A stretch of 64,000 nt of DNA from Sphingobacterium sp. (GTDB lineage: Bacteria; Bacteroidota; Bacteroidia; Sphingobacteriales; Sphingobacteriaceae). Position numbers and translations under genes: made by a program. This document shows, piece by piece, positions 1-10,045 of the stretch (the first letter of the stretch is position 1; the number at the start of each line of letters is the position of its first letter). The notes under the pieces are model-generated. The model had not been told where the DNA came from and made no database searches. It saw only the letters and a list, made by a program, of their open reading frames with translations. Where the stretch lies: assembly GCA_031253985.1 (NCBI GenBank), contig JAIRVH010000185.1, positions 248,001-312,000 on the forward strand, written 5' to 3'.

Positions 1-1
1 G

Positions 2-304
2 CGAAGAAATATTGTATTTGATCGCGTACGTAACCAATTTGATACGGATAAACCTGATGACAATGATATCCTGGATAATTTAATAAATGCAGAATTGATT
101 GGCGCTCTTCATCGGGAACTCAATGAACTTCCGGAAGGCTGTCAAAGAATCTGCCGTTTAATCTATTTGGACGGAATGAAGTATGAAGAGGTCGCGCAGG
201 AGCTGAACGTCTCTGTCAATACAGTGAAAACGCAGCGCATGCGGGCTATAAACCTACTGAAAAGAAAATTCTTAAACATCCTTTTTTCATTTATTATCTT
301 CTGA
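2..304 (+). CDS. ECF-type RNA polymerase sigma-70 factor, C-terminal part (5' truncated by window edge)
   Basis: Open frame continues to base 2; 'LPEGCQRICRLIYLDGMKYEEVAQELNVSVNTVKTQRMRAINLLK' is a sigma-70 region 4 HTH; directly upstream of FecR. Confidence 0.9.
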   Translation, partial: RRNIVFDRVRNQFDTDKPDDNDILDNLINAELIGALHRELNELPEGCQRICRLIYLDGMKYEEVAQELNVSVNTVKTQRMRAINLLKRKFLNILFSFIIF

Positions 305-390
305 CAAACAGATACTTAACACCAAATCTCAACTTTTTTCTATAAACGGGTCACCCTTTTTAACCGTTCAAGTTATTTAGCTTATGAATT

Positions 391-1572
391 ATGATAGAAA
401 CCGACAAAATAATATTAGCAGAGTTAATTGCTCTTCTTTTGAAAGATGGCGAGCTGCCATCCGACAAAGAGGCTCAATTAAAAAATCTTTTACAAAGGTA
501 TCCGGAGGCGAAGGATAGCTTGAGTCGTCGGCTATCACAGACTGATATTTATTCCCCCTTTGATCTTCGCAACATCGATTTAAGCCAAGAATGGCTGATA
601 ACGCAAACTAAATTCACGGCGAAGGGAACACTTTTGCAGCCGAGAAAGAAATATCTCTTCTTAAATAAACCTTGGTATCAAGCTATTGCAGTTGTTGCAA
701 CTGTTTTACTTGCCCTAACGTTATTATGGCCGCGACAACATCGGGAAAAATCGGTAAGCTATTTAATACCTGATAAGGTATATGGTCATAAAAATGATGT
801 TCTCCCTGGGAGAACAGGGGCAATTTTAAAAATTGAAGGGAAAGAAGAAATACAATTGACCGAAAAAAAGGCAGTGCAATATTTAGCGCAGGGTATTGAA
901 CTAAAAGAAGGGCGTCTCATTTATCCACCTAACTTAACGGAAAACCTGAAAAACACCTTAATTGTCCCCAAACGGTCCACGATGATATTAACCTTTAGCG
1001 ACGGAACTAAAGTGTGGGTGAATGCAGCGTCTGAAATGAGCTATAAAACCAATTTTGATAAAAAAGAGCGAAGAGTGACGTTAAAAGGTGAAGCCTATTT
1101 CGAAGTCGCTAAAGATGCGCATAGACCATTTATTGTGGAAACAAATCATATCAATATACAGGCTATCGGAACGGCTTTTAATGTAAACTCCTATCATGCG
1201 ACCACGAAAGTATCATTGACAGAAGGAAAACTTAAAGTCAGTAACGAAGAAAATGAGATCTATATGAATGCCGGTAGCGAAACTGAAATCGTCAATAAAA
1301 AACTGAGAACTTTTCCCTTAGCAAGCAAAGCCGAAGCCACTGCTTTCAAAGACGGTTATTTTTATTTTAAAAATAAGAATATGCAACAGATACTTGACGA
1401 ATTGAGTCGTTGGTATGGTATTCAGGTTGATTGCAAGATACCTTTAAATAACGAACGATATGAAGGCAGTATAAAAAGAGATGTGACACTGGGAGAGCTT
1501 TGTAATCTTCTAAAGGATTTGACAGGTTATAAACTGACCATTGACAACGATAAACTAATTGTGAATAGATAA
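391..1572 (+). CDS. FecR family anti-sigma factor
   Basis: Single TM segment, 'TLIVPKRSTMILTFSDGTKVWVNAASEMSYKTNF' and 'KGEAYFEVAKDAHRPFIVET' FecR motifs; between sigma factor and SusC. Confidence 0.95.
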   Translation: MIETDKIILAELIALLLKDGELPSDKEAQLKNLLQRYPEAKDSLSRRLSQTDIYSPFDLRNIDLSQEWLITQTKFTAKGTLLQPRKKYLFLNKPWYQAIAVVATVLLALTLLWPRQHREKSVSYLIPDKVYGHKNDVLPGRTGAILKIEGKEEIQLTEKKAVQYLAQGIELKEGRLIYPPNLTENLKNTLIVPKRSTMILTFSDGTKVWVNAASEMSYKTNFDKKERRVTLKGEAYFEVAKDAHRPFIVETNHINIQAIGTAFNVNSYHATTKVSLTEGKLKVSNEENEIYMNAGSETEIVNKKLRTFPLASKAEATAFKDGYFYFKNKNMQQILDELSRWYGIQVDCKIPLNNERYEGSIKRDVTLGELCNLLKDLTGYKLTIDNDKLIVNR

Positions 1573-1709
1573 ACTTATTAAGGAGGACTTTGTATGTAAA
1601 AAAGATAAACGCCTAAATTAATAGAATAAAAAATGCAGAAGTACGGCAAATACTCCTGCATCAAAATTGAATTAACACTGATCGTAAACCATTAATTCTA
1701 TACCAATTT

Positions 1710-4700
1710 ATGAATAATTTATTTTATTCAAAAGGGATCTTTTGTCCCATTGACAAAGGGAAAACTTTGAACCAATTATTAAAAATGAAACTGACAGGAA
1801 TCTTATTGGCGACATCCATGATGGGCGCCTACGCTTCAAGCACTGCTCAGATTACTTTACATGCCCAAAATACCAAGATTGAAACTGTCCTGGAGAGCAT
1901 CACGAAACAAACCGGTATACATTTTATCTTTAAAGAGGGGTTGCTTAGAAACGAAAAAGCAACTGTTGAGATCACGGATGTATCCCTCGATAAGGCACTA
2001 GATCAAATTTTCAAAAGCAGCGCTTTTTATTACATGTTACATCGAGGGACTGTTGTTATCAAACGTAAAAATGAGGATACCTCTATTCCAGAACAAAGTA
2101 CGGCCAGCATGGCATATCTGCAGCAACAAGTTGTAAAAGGAAAAGTACATGATACTAAGGGAAATCTATTGAGTTCGGTCAGCATTCTGTTAAAAGGTTC
2201 CAATATCGGGACCTCTACGAATGCTAAAGGAGAGTTTCAACTGACACTTCCTGATGGAAAAAAAGGGACATTGATGTTTAGTGCAGTCGGATTTAAACAG
2301 CTTGAAATACCCATTAACAATAAATCGGAAATCAATGTCATCATGGATACTGATGAAGTGGGACTTGACGAAGTTGTAGTCGTTGGCTTCTCCGAAGTAG
2401 ACAAAAAACATATTGCATCATCCGTATCGCAAATGGATATGGAGAAAATAAAAAATCGCCCGATCTTTAAAATGCAGGATGCTTTCTCAGGGACAATCCC
2501 AGGAGTAACAATGATGCGCGGAAGCAGTATGCCGGGAAGTGTTCCGGGCACGATCTCAATTCGTGGAATCAGTACTTTGCAAAATGCAGACCCCTTGGTC
2601 ATCGTCGATGGCATGGAACAGAGCATCCATGATATTGATCCCAATCAGGTGAAAAGCATTACCGTTTTAAAAGATGCGGCCTCCGCTTCCATGTATGGTT
2701 CCCGTGGTGCAAATGGGGTTATCATTATCGAAACAGAACGTGGACAGACCGGGCAGTTTAAAGTCATTACCAACAATTGGTTTGCAGTAAACAAACCAAT
2801 TGATCTTCCAAAATTTGTCGGTGCCGTCGATTTTATGAAATTGCGAAACGAGACTTTAATCCAGCAGGGACAATCTCCAATCTATCCAGAAGAGACAATC
2901 AACAAATATGCCTCCGGAGAACTAAAAGAAGTTAATTGGCTCGATCAAGTGATGGAAAGAACCTCAACAGCGATCAACAATAATGCGAGTATATCCGGCG
3001 GTGGCGGTGTCGGTACTTTCAATTTAATGCTCGGCCATATAAAAGAAAATGGTCTCAATAAAATTGAAGGCACTCAAAAGTTTTCCGCCCGATTCAATAC
3101 AAATATCAACATAGCAGATAAATTTGTATTAATGGCCGACTTCTACGCGCACCGTTTACAGGTCGATCGTCTATTAGCAAATGATGATGGACATGGCCTT
3201 TATAAACAAGCGTGGCGCTTAAACCCAACACAGCAGATTTTTTATGATTCTGATCTTCCAGAACATTATATCCTGCACAACAATATCAACCCAATCGCCT
3301 CAATCAAGCATGGGGGCACCAAAAACAATATGTATGATCGCAGTACCATCAATCTGCGTCCCAAATATAACATCAACAGCAACCTCAATATTGAGGGAAA
3401 TGTTTCTTACATGATCAACAAGTCGGCCAATAAACAAAAAAGGCTTACCTATAAGTTTTTTGATGAAAATGGTGCTCCGGCTGCAATTTGGGGAAACGAT
3501 GTCAATGCTTCTCAGGGCGTTAGTGAAAGTCAGCTCACGGCACGGATGCTGATTAACTTCAACAAAGAGCTCCGCCAAAACAAAGACAAGATCTATCTGA
3601 CAGCGGGATCAGAAGTCATGAATTATACCTATACTGATTTTAGAGAAATCAGCAAAGCTTCTTTTTTCGGTAAACTCAATTATTCCTTCGACAACCGTTA
3701 TATTCTGGAATTAACCGGCCGCTCAGACGGAAGCAGCAAGTTTGCCCCCGGTCATCGCTGGGGATTTTTTCCTTCGGGAGCCTTTGCTTGGAACTTACAT
3801 AACGAACATTTCTTCAAGCCTATTCTCGAGTCCGGAACGGTAAATAACGTTAAAATTCGGGCATCATATGGACTTATCGGAAACGAAAATGTAGCTCCTT
3901 ACCTCTGGCAGGAATCTGTAAATACCTGGGGCTGGACAATACGTGTCCCCAATCCAAATTTCTCCTGGGAAAAACAGAAACAATGGAATTTAGGTCTAGA
4001 TCTTAATGCCTTTAAAAATAAACTTTCTTTTACTGCTGAACTTTATCACAAAAATTCATACGATCTTATTTATGATCAATTTGCGGTTCCTCCGCTCACG
4101 GGTTCAAATAGCCTGGAGTCCGCGGTCAATATCGGGGCCGTAGAAAATAACGGTTGGGAATTCTCGGCGAGCTGGTCAGATAAAAAAGATGATTTTTCGT
4201 ACACAATCGGTGGAATGCTGTTTGATAACCGAAATCGGATGCTTAAAGCGGGGTACAATGAGAACGATCGATTGATCTTTAAAGGTGATAATAATCGAAT
4301 TTGGTACAAAGGCGTACCAATTAACAATTATTATGGTTTCCAATCTGACGGTTATTTCCAGACGCAAGAGGAAGTTGAATCAACCCCAGCTAAAATGCCA
4401 AATTCAAGACCTGGCGACATACGCTACGTGGATAAGAATCAGGATGGTATTATCAATGACGAGGACCGCAGCTATCTAGCAGATCCCCTTCCACACTATA
4501 ATTATGCGATTAACCTAGACTTCCGTTACAAAGGATGGGATTTTTCGGCGTTGGGTCAGGGAATCGGAAAGCGCACCGGACGATTGATCGGGCAAGAGGC
4601 CTATCCCGTGTATGTCGATGGGAATAGTAACGACCTTGGAGCGCCACGCATAGAATATGTGGCAAACCACTGGAGCACCGACAATCCGAATAGCCGTTTT

Positions 4701-4994
4701 CCACGTCTTTGGACGGGGCCGAGTCCCAATACCCTACTCAGTGATGTTTGGTTAAGCAATGCTGCTTTTTTCCGTGTCAAATCCCTTCAGCTTGGTTATA
4801 CATTTCCTAAAATCGGCAAAAGTATCAAAAATTTTAGAGTATATGTTAATGCGCAGGATGTATTCACTTTTACAAAATGGGAAGGTTTAGATCCCGAGCG
4901 TATTGATGTAGATAGTCCGGGTACAAATGATGGAAATGGAAATTATCCACGTATGGCGACCTACAGTGTTGGACTCAGTGCAAGTATTTTTTAA
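1710..4994 (+). CDS. SusC/RagA family TonB-linked outer membrane protein with N-terminal STN domain
   Basis: STN-like N-terminus, carboxypeptidase-D-like domain, plug motif 'GTISIRGISTLQNADPLVIVDGM', 'DAASASMYGSRGANGVIIIET', C-terminal beta-barrel ending in F. Confidence 0.96.
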   Translation: MNNLFYSKGIFCPIDKGKTLNQLLKMKLTGILLATSMMGAYASSTAQITLHAQNTKIETVLESITKQTGIHFIFKEGLLRNEKATVEITDVSLDKALDQIFKSSAFYYMLHRGTVVIKRKNEDTSIPEQSTASMAYLQQQVVKGKVHDTKGNLLSSVSILLKGSNIGTSTNAKGEFQLTLPDGKKGTLMFSAVGFKQLEIPINNKSEINVIMDTDEVGLDEVVVVGFSEVDKKHIASSVSQMDMEKIKNRPIFKMQDAFSGTIPGVTMMRGSSMPGSVPGTISIRGISTLQNADPLVIVDGMEQSIHDIDPNQVKSITVLKDAASASMYGSRGANGVIIIETERGQTGQFKVITNNWFAVNKPIDLPKFVGAVDFMKLRNETLIQQGQSPIYPEETINKYASGELKEVNWLDQVMERTSTAINNNASISGGGGVGTFNLMLGHIKENGLNKIEGTQKFSARFNTNINIADKFVLMADFYAHRLQVDRLLANDDGHGLYKQAWRLNPTQQIFYDSDLPEHYILHNNINPIASIKHGGTKNNMYDRSTINLRPKYNINSNLNIEGNVSYMINKSANKQKRLTYKFFDENGAPAAIWGNDVNASQGVSESQLTARMLINFNKELRQNKDKIYLTAGSEVMNYTYTDFREISKASFFGKLNYSFDNRYILELTGRSDGSSKFAPGHRWGFFPSGAFAWNLHNEHFFKPILESGTVNNVKIRASYGLIGNENVAPYLWQESVNTWGWTIRVPNPNFSWEKQKQWNLGLDLNAFKNKLSFTAELYHKNSYDLIYDQFAVPPLTGSNSLESAVNIGAVENNGWEFSASWSDKKDDFSYTIGGMLFDNRNRMLKAGYNENDRLIFKGDNNRIWYKGVPINNYYGFQSDGYFQTQEEVESTPAKMPNSRPGDIRYVDKNQDGIINDEDRSYLADPLPHYNYAINLDFRYKGWDFSALGQGIGKRTGRLIGQEAYPVYVDGNSNDLGAPRIEYVANHWSTDNPNSRFPRLWTGPSPNTLLSDVWLSNAAFFRVKSLQLGYTFPKIGKSIKNFRVYVNAQDVFTFTKWEGLDPERIDVDSPGTNDGNGNYPRMATYSVGLSASIF

Positions 4995-4997
4995 ACT

Positions 4998-6599
4998 ATG
5001 ATGATGAAAAAGAAAATTTTAACCCTGATAATTGCGCTAGCAGCATTGAGCAGCTGCGAGAAATTTCTAGATAAACAAGATCCTACTGCAACGTCATTTG
5101 ATGAATTCTTCAATACAGAGGAAGATTTACGACGGGTAGTCTATAGCAGTTATTTGGATGTTTTTATGGGGCCAGGCGAACGCCGCTTGCTTTTTTACAT
5201 GTTAGATGGCCGTACCGATAATGCATATGCTAGAATAGAGACAGACCATCATATGATCATTGCCAACGGTAATATGACGAGTAATGCACGTTTGGCCGAA
5301 TATTATTGGACACTATATAATAAACACGTCGGGCGGATCAATACTTATCTGGCAAATATTGACATTCCGTATGTGGAGAATGAATCGATACGGCAAAAAT
5401 ATAAAGCGATCTTAGAGGCACTTCGTATCTGGCATTATTTCAGAATTACTGAGGTCTGGGGCGATGTGCCATTTGTATTGGTTCCTGTCACGTTGGAAGA
5501 GGCTATTCCTCCGGTGACGCCGAAAGCGGAAATATTGGATAAACTATTTGAAATGAGCCAAGACGTAGCGAACAGGCTTCCAGAAAATGAAGGTACCACC
5601 AACGCCTATATGTTCAACAAATATTCCTTCAAAACTTTGGTCATGCGATACGCTCTTTATAATGGGCGTTATGATCTCGCTGCAGCCCTCGCGAAGGAAA
5701 TAATGGATAGTGGCAAGTATCAGCTCCATCCCCAATATGCAAGCCTGTTCAATTATCAAGCGGATAAGACAAACAAGGAGTTTATCATCAAGTTTGACAT
5801 GGAAAGTCACAATAATTCGGCGACAAATTCTTTTCAGCATCTTGCACCACAATATAAGACCGGAAATGGGCAATCGTATGTCGTTCCTTTAAAATCTTTG
5901 GTCGATAGTTACTGGACACTCCAAGGTCGACCTATTGAACAATGTCCTTTGCATAGTAAGCAGGAATATGAGCTCAATCCAAAATTAAATCGGGATCCAC
6001 GCTACGCAGCTAGCATCTTTGGACAGGGCGATCTATTCAACAAGGAGAAAATAGATATTTATGATTCAAAGAGTCTTTTCTATTATCAGAACTTACGAAG
6101 CAGCCGATCGGGTTATTGGTTTAAGAAGTTTGTTGATGAAGCTGATGCATTTCGGACAGGCGGCAATATGCACTTTCCTTTGGCGCGTTATGCTGAGGTA
6201 TTACTGACTTATGCTGAAGCCAAAATCATGCTGAATAATATAGATGATTTGGCAAAAAGCTGTATTAACCAGATTCGGCAACGTGCTGGACTCGATATGA
6301 GTGTAGCGAATGTCAATCTAACGGTAAAATCGCAACAGGAATGGATTGACTTAATTCGCAATGAGAGAAGGATCGAATTTGCTGGTGAGGGGCTGCGTTA
6401 TAGTGATATCCTTCGCTGGAAAACTGCCGAAGTGGCTCTTAATCAACCTGCATTGGGTCATATGCGGCAAGGTGCAGACGGAAAATCTGAGGTACTTAAA
6501 ATCGAAGACAGAAAATTCCTGAAACATCAATACCTCTGGCCCTTCCATGAGAGCAGTTTTCAGGTCGAACCAAACCTAAAACAAAATCCAGGATACTAG
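4998..6599 (+). CDS. SusD/RagB family nutrient-binding outer membrane lipoprotein
   Basis: Lipoprotein signal 'ALSSCEKFLDKQDPTATSFDEFFNTEEDL', 'LIRNERRIEFAGEGLRYSDILRW', C-terminal 'NPGY'; 3 nt after SusC. Confidence 0.95.
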   Translation: MMMKKKILTLIIALAALSSCEKFLDKQDPTATSFDEFFNTEEDLRRVVYSSYLDVFMGPGERRLLFYMLDGRTDNAYARIETDHHMIIANGNMTSNARLAEYYWTLYNKHVGRINTYLANIDIPYVENESIRQKYKAILEALRIWHYFRITEVWGDVPFVLVPVTLEEAIPPVTPKAEILDKLFEMSQDVANRLPENEGTTNAYMFNKYSFKTLVMRYALYNGRYDLAAALAKEIMDSGKYQLHPQYASLFNYQADKTNKEFIIKFDMESHNNSATNSFQHLAPQYKTGNGQSYVVPLKSLVDSYWTLQGRPIEQCPLHSKQEYELNPKLNRDPRYAASIFGQGDLFNKEKIDIYDSKSLFYYQNLRSSRSGYWFKKFVDEADAFRTGGNMHFPLARYAEVLLTYAEAKIMLNNIDDLAKSCINQIRQRAGLDMSVANVNLTVKSQQEWIDLIRNERRIEFAGEGLRYSDILRWKTAEVALNQPALGHMRQGADGKSEVLKIEDRKFLKHQYLWPFHESSFQVEPNLKQNPGY

Positions 6600-6656
6600 C
6601 GGATAAAAACAGAATAGACCATTGGTTACGCAATGGTCTATTCTGTTTTTATCCGC
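6599..6656. terminator. 26-bp perfect inverted repeat with 6-nt loop, probable bidirectional terminator
   Basis: gcggataaaaacagaatagaccattg / gttacg / caatggtctattctgtttttatccgc; begins on the last base of the SusD stop codon. Confidence 0.85.
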
Positions 6657-6728
6657 ATCTATATAATTATTTCTGATCAGTGGTAACGCTATGCACAGGT
6701 TAAAAGGTATCATTTGAAAAAAACAAAA

Positions 6729-6755
6729 AAACCTTGAGTGGGGAACTCAAGGTTT
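6729..6755 (-). terminator. Intrinsic-terminator-like hairpin oriented for the minus strand
   Basis: aaaccttgagt-gggga-actcaaggttt, 11-bp stem; preceded on + by an A-run, giving a U-run on the minus strand. Confidence 0.6.
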
Positions 6756-6975
6756 AACTTAACTGTTATTAACCTAATTTATGAAAAGTATCCATATAAC
6801 AATGGTTAGTCCCTTTTCGTTTTAGCTTTTTATAAAAAAATGGTGCTTGTCAATAACTCTTAACTGAAGACGGTGCCTACTAGACACTCACCTCGGGTCC
6901 AAGCAGGATTTAAATCTAATTATACATAAAGTAAATTTTTAGGCATAAAATTTGCCTAAACAAGAAAAAGAAAAT

Positions 6976-7977
6976 ATGAAAAGAACGATACTTTTATTCG
7001 CATCAGCATGGATGGTTGCGTCGTGCAACCAACAGGTAAAAGATAATACTCCGCCTCCTGCTCCGCAGGAGAAAAAAACCGCAGAAGAACCAACTGCAAA
7101 AATTGATACAACAGCTAATCTGGATCTTGCCAGTATACCCTATTCTGATCGTGATATTGGTGTATTTCCTTTTTTTACTCCCCCAAAAGGTTACAAAGTC
7201 ATGAACCAGCCCATAAACAAAGACTTTGATGTTTGCTATTTTGCAATCAATGGTATCATGAAACCTTTTGAAGGCAGACTTTATAAAGCAAATATTACCA
7301 ACGAACAAGGCACACAGTTTTCACAGCGCTATTTTGAAAAAAGTATGGAGGATTATTTAGCCTCTATAGGTGCAGTAAAAGTTTTTGATGGTACCATCAC
7401 AAGTGAAGAGTATGAGCGCTATAACAAACAGGATCCGTACAAAGGTGATGAAGGTGACATTGGATATGCCGACGAGAAAATTCGGGTCTATGTGATCCGT
7501 ACGAAAGATCAGGGAAATGTATTTATTCAATATACGAGCAACAATGCGGGTGCCAAGCTCAATATCCTTCAGGAGAACGATTTCAAACAAACGATAAAAA
7601 AAATAACTGCAGATGATATCACAAAAGATCTCTCTGAAACGGGTAAATCAATCGTTTATATCACTTTTGACACGGACAAATCCAGCATCACATCAGCAGG
7701 AACGGAATTGGTCATTCAGATTGCCGAAGCGCTAAAAAATGACCCCTCACTTAAAATTGCTATCGAAGGGCACACCGACAATACCGGGGATGCCACGCAC
7801 AATAAAAAATTATCAACCGAGCGTGCCCAGGCTGTAATGGCGGCCTTAGTTGCGCAGAAAATTGACAAAGTGCGTTTATCGGCAAAGGGATATGGCGCCG
7901 AGCGACCTTTGGTAGCCAATGACTCGGAAGACAACAAAGCCAAAAACAGGCGTGTAGAACTGGTGAAAATGAAATAG
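6976..7977 (+). CDS. OmpA family lipoprotein
   Basis: Likely start MKRTILLFASAWMVASCNQQ (lipobox); C-terminal OmpA domain 'ITFDTDKSSITSAGTELVIQIAEAL...IEGHTDNTGDATHNKKLSTERAQAV...GYGAERP...NRRVEL'. Confidence 0.93.
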   Translation: MKRTILLFASAWMVASCNQQVKDNTPPPAPQEKKTAEEPTAKIDTTANLDLASIPYSDRDIGVFPFFTPPKGYKVMNQPINKDFDVCYFAINGIMKPFEGRLYKANITNEQGTQFSQRYFEKSMEDYLASIGAVKVFDGTITSEEYERYNKQDPYKGDEGDIGYADEKIRVYVIRTKDQGNVFIQYTSNNAGAKLNILQENDFKQTIKKITADDITKDLSETGKSIVYITFDTDKSSITSAGTELVIQIAEALKNDPSLKIAIEGHTDNTGDATHNKKLSTERAQAVMAALVAQKIDKVRLSAKGYGAERPLVANDSEDNKAKNRRVELVKMK

Positions 7978-7991
7978 AAGGTCCCTTTAGC

Positions 7992-8037
7992 ATAACCCCT
8001 ATGATACGTATCAAATTGAGAGTAACATAGGGGTTAT
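7992..8037. terminator. Bidirectional terminator hairpin between convergent genes
   Basis: ataacccctatg ... cataggggttat, 12-bp perfect stem. Confidence 0.75.
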
Positions 8038-8053
8038 TCTGCTTGGCATTTCT

Positions 8054-9385
8054 CTATTTTCCGGTGTTATAAGCAACAGGCAACGGATATCCTTTTCCTT
8101 TAAGCGCCGAGACGGTCACGACGATTTCTTTCTGTCCAATCACCTTCCGCGTCACCTGCCCTTTATCCTTACGGTCCTCTTTATCGGCGGCTCTCTCCTC
8201 GGCGCTGTCACCGGCAGAAGCAGAACCTTGAAGATCACTCCCCGCAATTTTATTACCGCGTGCATCTTGATTCATTTCCTCCAAAGCCTCTGTCAGACTT
8301 CTTCGTTCCTGCTCACTGAGATTTTCTAACTTAATATTGTACTTATCAAGCACACGTGTCGCATTTTCTATCGTATTGGTCCCGCGTTCATATACATCCC
8401 GAAAGATATGTAAGCCACCATCCTCCGCTACGATTGTCTCATATCGGAGCTCCACCAACACAGGTTGCTTTAATTTCACGGTCTCCGTTTTGGTATCCTT
8501 ATTTTCATATGCCGCGATTTTCTCAGCAGAAATAGGGCTTCCGGAAACCTGAGACAAGAATTTAGTAAAATCCTGTACCTGTAGATCTGTAAGACCTACA
8601 CAACCGTGGGAGGCAAAAGCACCTAACTTGGATACATCTTTCCCCCCGTGGATCAAAGATGGCATGCCGATGGGAATTTTGATCGGACCCAACGGATTTA
8701 ATTTACTTCCGGCTGGAACCTTCTCACCCGGACTGACCTTACCCTTTACCCAGGGCTCATCGGGAGGCGTCCAAGTGGGATTAAAAATGATACTGGTTGC
8801 TTTACGAATTCCTGTGGGCAATGGAAACTCGGGATATCCGATAGCGATATTATAAGTTTTAATAAGCTTGCCCTGCTGAAATATATCCATCCGAAAAGCC
8901 GGAGCATTCACGATGATACGTGTGTCTTCAGGAATGTGATTTGGCTCCAGAGGTAATGTATTTTTTTCATCCGCATAACGTGCCGTTATGAAATGAAAGA
9001 ATTGAGCGGCTTTCTGGTCGCCCAATATCCGTACAATTTCTGCGGTAGCCTGTTTTATCGATTCTTTAAATGATTTGCTGGAAGGTTCATCCTCTTCGCT
9101 TAGTTTTTCCACGGCCGTACTGGCCGCTTCTTTCAAGTCACTGATCTGTTTTTTATTGAGCTGGAGCTCCGATTTTAATGAGGATTCAAAATCCTCCTCA
9201 TAGAAAAGGGCATTGAGTAGAGCAAGTGTAAAATCGGTATTTTCTGCCTGCTCTTTGATCGTCGAGACATTTTCACTGCCCGGTTCGTTCTTAGTATTGC
9301 GGTCACGACAGCCTACCAAAACTAGGCTCATCAACAATATACCGCATAAAGAGTTCTGGATACAATTCTTCCAATAAGATAGCAT
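8054..9385 (-). CDS. L,D-transpeptidase (YkuD catalytic domain) lipoprotein
   Basis: Lipoprotein signal 'LVLVGCRDR'; catalytic 'IHGGKDVSKLGAFASHGCVGL'. Confidence 0.92.
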   Translation of the reverse strand: MLSYWKNCIQNSLCGILLMSLVLVGCRDRNTKNEPGSENVSTIKEQAENTDFTLALLNALFYEEDFESSLKSELQLNKKQISDLKEAASTAVEKLSEEDEPSSKSFKESIKQATAEIVRILGDQKAAQFFHFITARYADEKNTLPLEPNHIPEDTRIIVNAPAFRMDIFQQGKLIKTYNIAIGYPEFPLPTGIRKATSIIFNPTWTPPDEPWVKGKVSPGEKVPAGSKLNPLGPIKIPIGMPSLIHGGKDVSKLGAFASHGCVGLTDLQVQDFTKFLSQVSGSPISAEKIAAYENKDTKTETVKLKQPVLVELRYETIVAEDGGLHIFRDVYERGTNTIENATRVLDKYNIKLENLSEQERRSLTEALEEMNQDARGNKIAGSDLQGSASAGDSAEERAADKEDRKDKGQVTRKVIGQKEIVVTVSALKGKGYPLPVAYNTGK

Positions 9386-9551
9386 AATAAAATTTTTGTT
9401 TACTTAATCAACAATTTTAGCTGGATAAAAGTTCAATGAAAGAATACGTTTCCTTATGAAATTTCAAACGTCCTTTTTCTATGGCTGTTTTCGCAACGAA
9501 ACTTAAAGAGGGACATCGTACACGAGCTAAGGCGCAATACATTTTTATAAG

Positions 9552-9920
9552 CTAGCGACTCAGACCATTTTCAATATTGTTTTTACACAATTCTATTTGT
9601 TTTTTCATTGCCTTAAGTTCCCTAATCTTAGTGTCTATCTGTTCCAATTTAAGATTGAGCACTTCCATTTTACTTGCCTTAGTTAGCTCTTTTTGATACC
9701 AGGCATCGATAACCTCTTTAATTTCAGCTAAGGTAAAACCAACGGCCTTCGCCATTTTTATAAACCTGAGTTTTTCAGTGACCTCATCGTCATAGTAAAC
9801 GTAATTATTGGATGTTACATCCTTCTTTGTCATTCCAGAAATTAATCCACTCTTTTCATAAAAACGTATAGTTCCAATAGGAATGTTAGCTTCCCGCGCT
9901 AGCTGACTAATTAATTTCAT
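9552..9920 (-). CDS. MerR family transcriptional regulator
   Basis: 'ISQLAREANIPIGTIRFYEKSGLI' MerR HTH and dimerisation helix. Confidence 0.93.
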   Translation of the reverse strand: MKLISQLAREANIPIGTIRFYEKSGLISGMTKKDVTSNNYVYYDDEVTEKLRFIKMAKAVGFTLAEIKEVIDAWYQKELTKASKMEVLNLKLEQIDTKIRELKAMKKQIELCKNNIENGLSR

Positions 9921-10045
9921 CTGATAATCAACAGTTTAAAATAAATAATCCAAGTATATAGTATACTTCATACTTGTGAGTTGCAAAAATACAGGTTAAA
10001 TTTGTCAATAGGAATTAAATAGTAGATGTCAATTATCTTTTTATC

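Noticed and set aside
2237-2644. Long antisense ORFs within SusC/SusD and other genes (e.g. 2237..2644, 3300..3578, 43690..44133, 46190..46696)
   Set aside because: Shadow ORFs opposite well-supported coding sequence, low-complexity translations and no family resemblance
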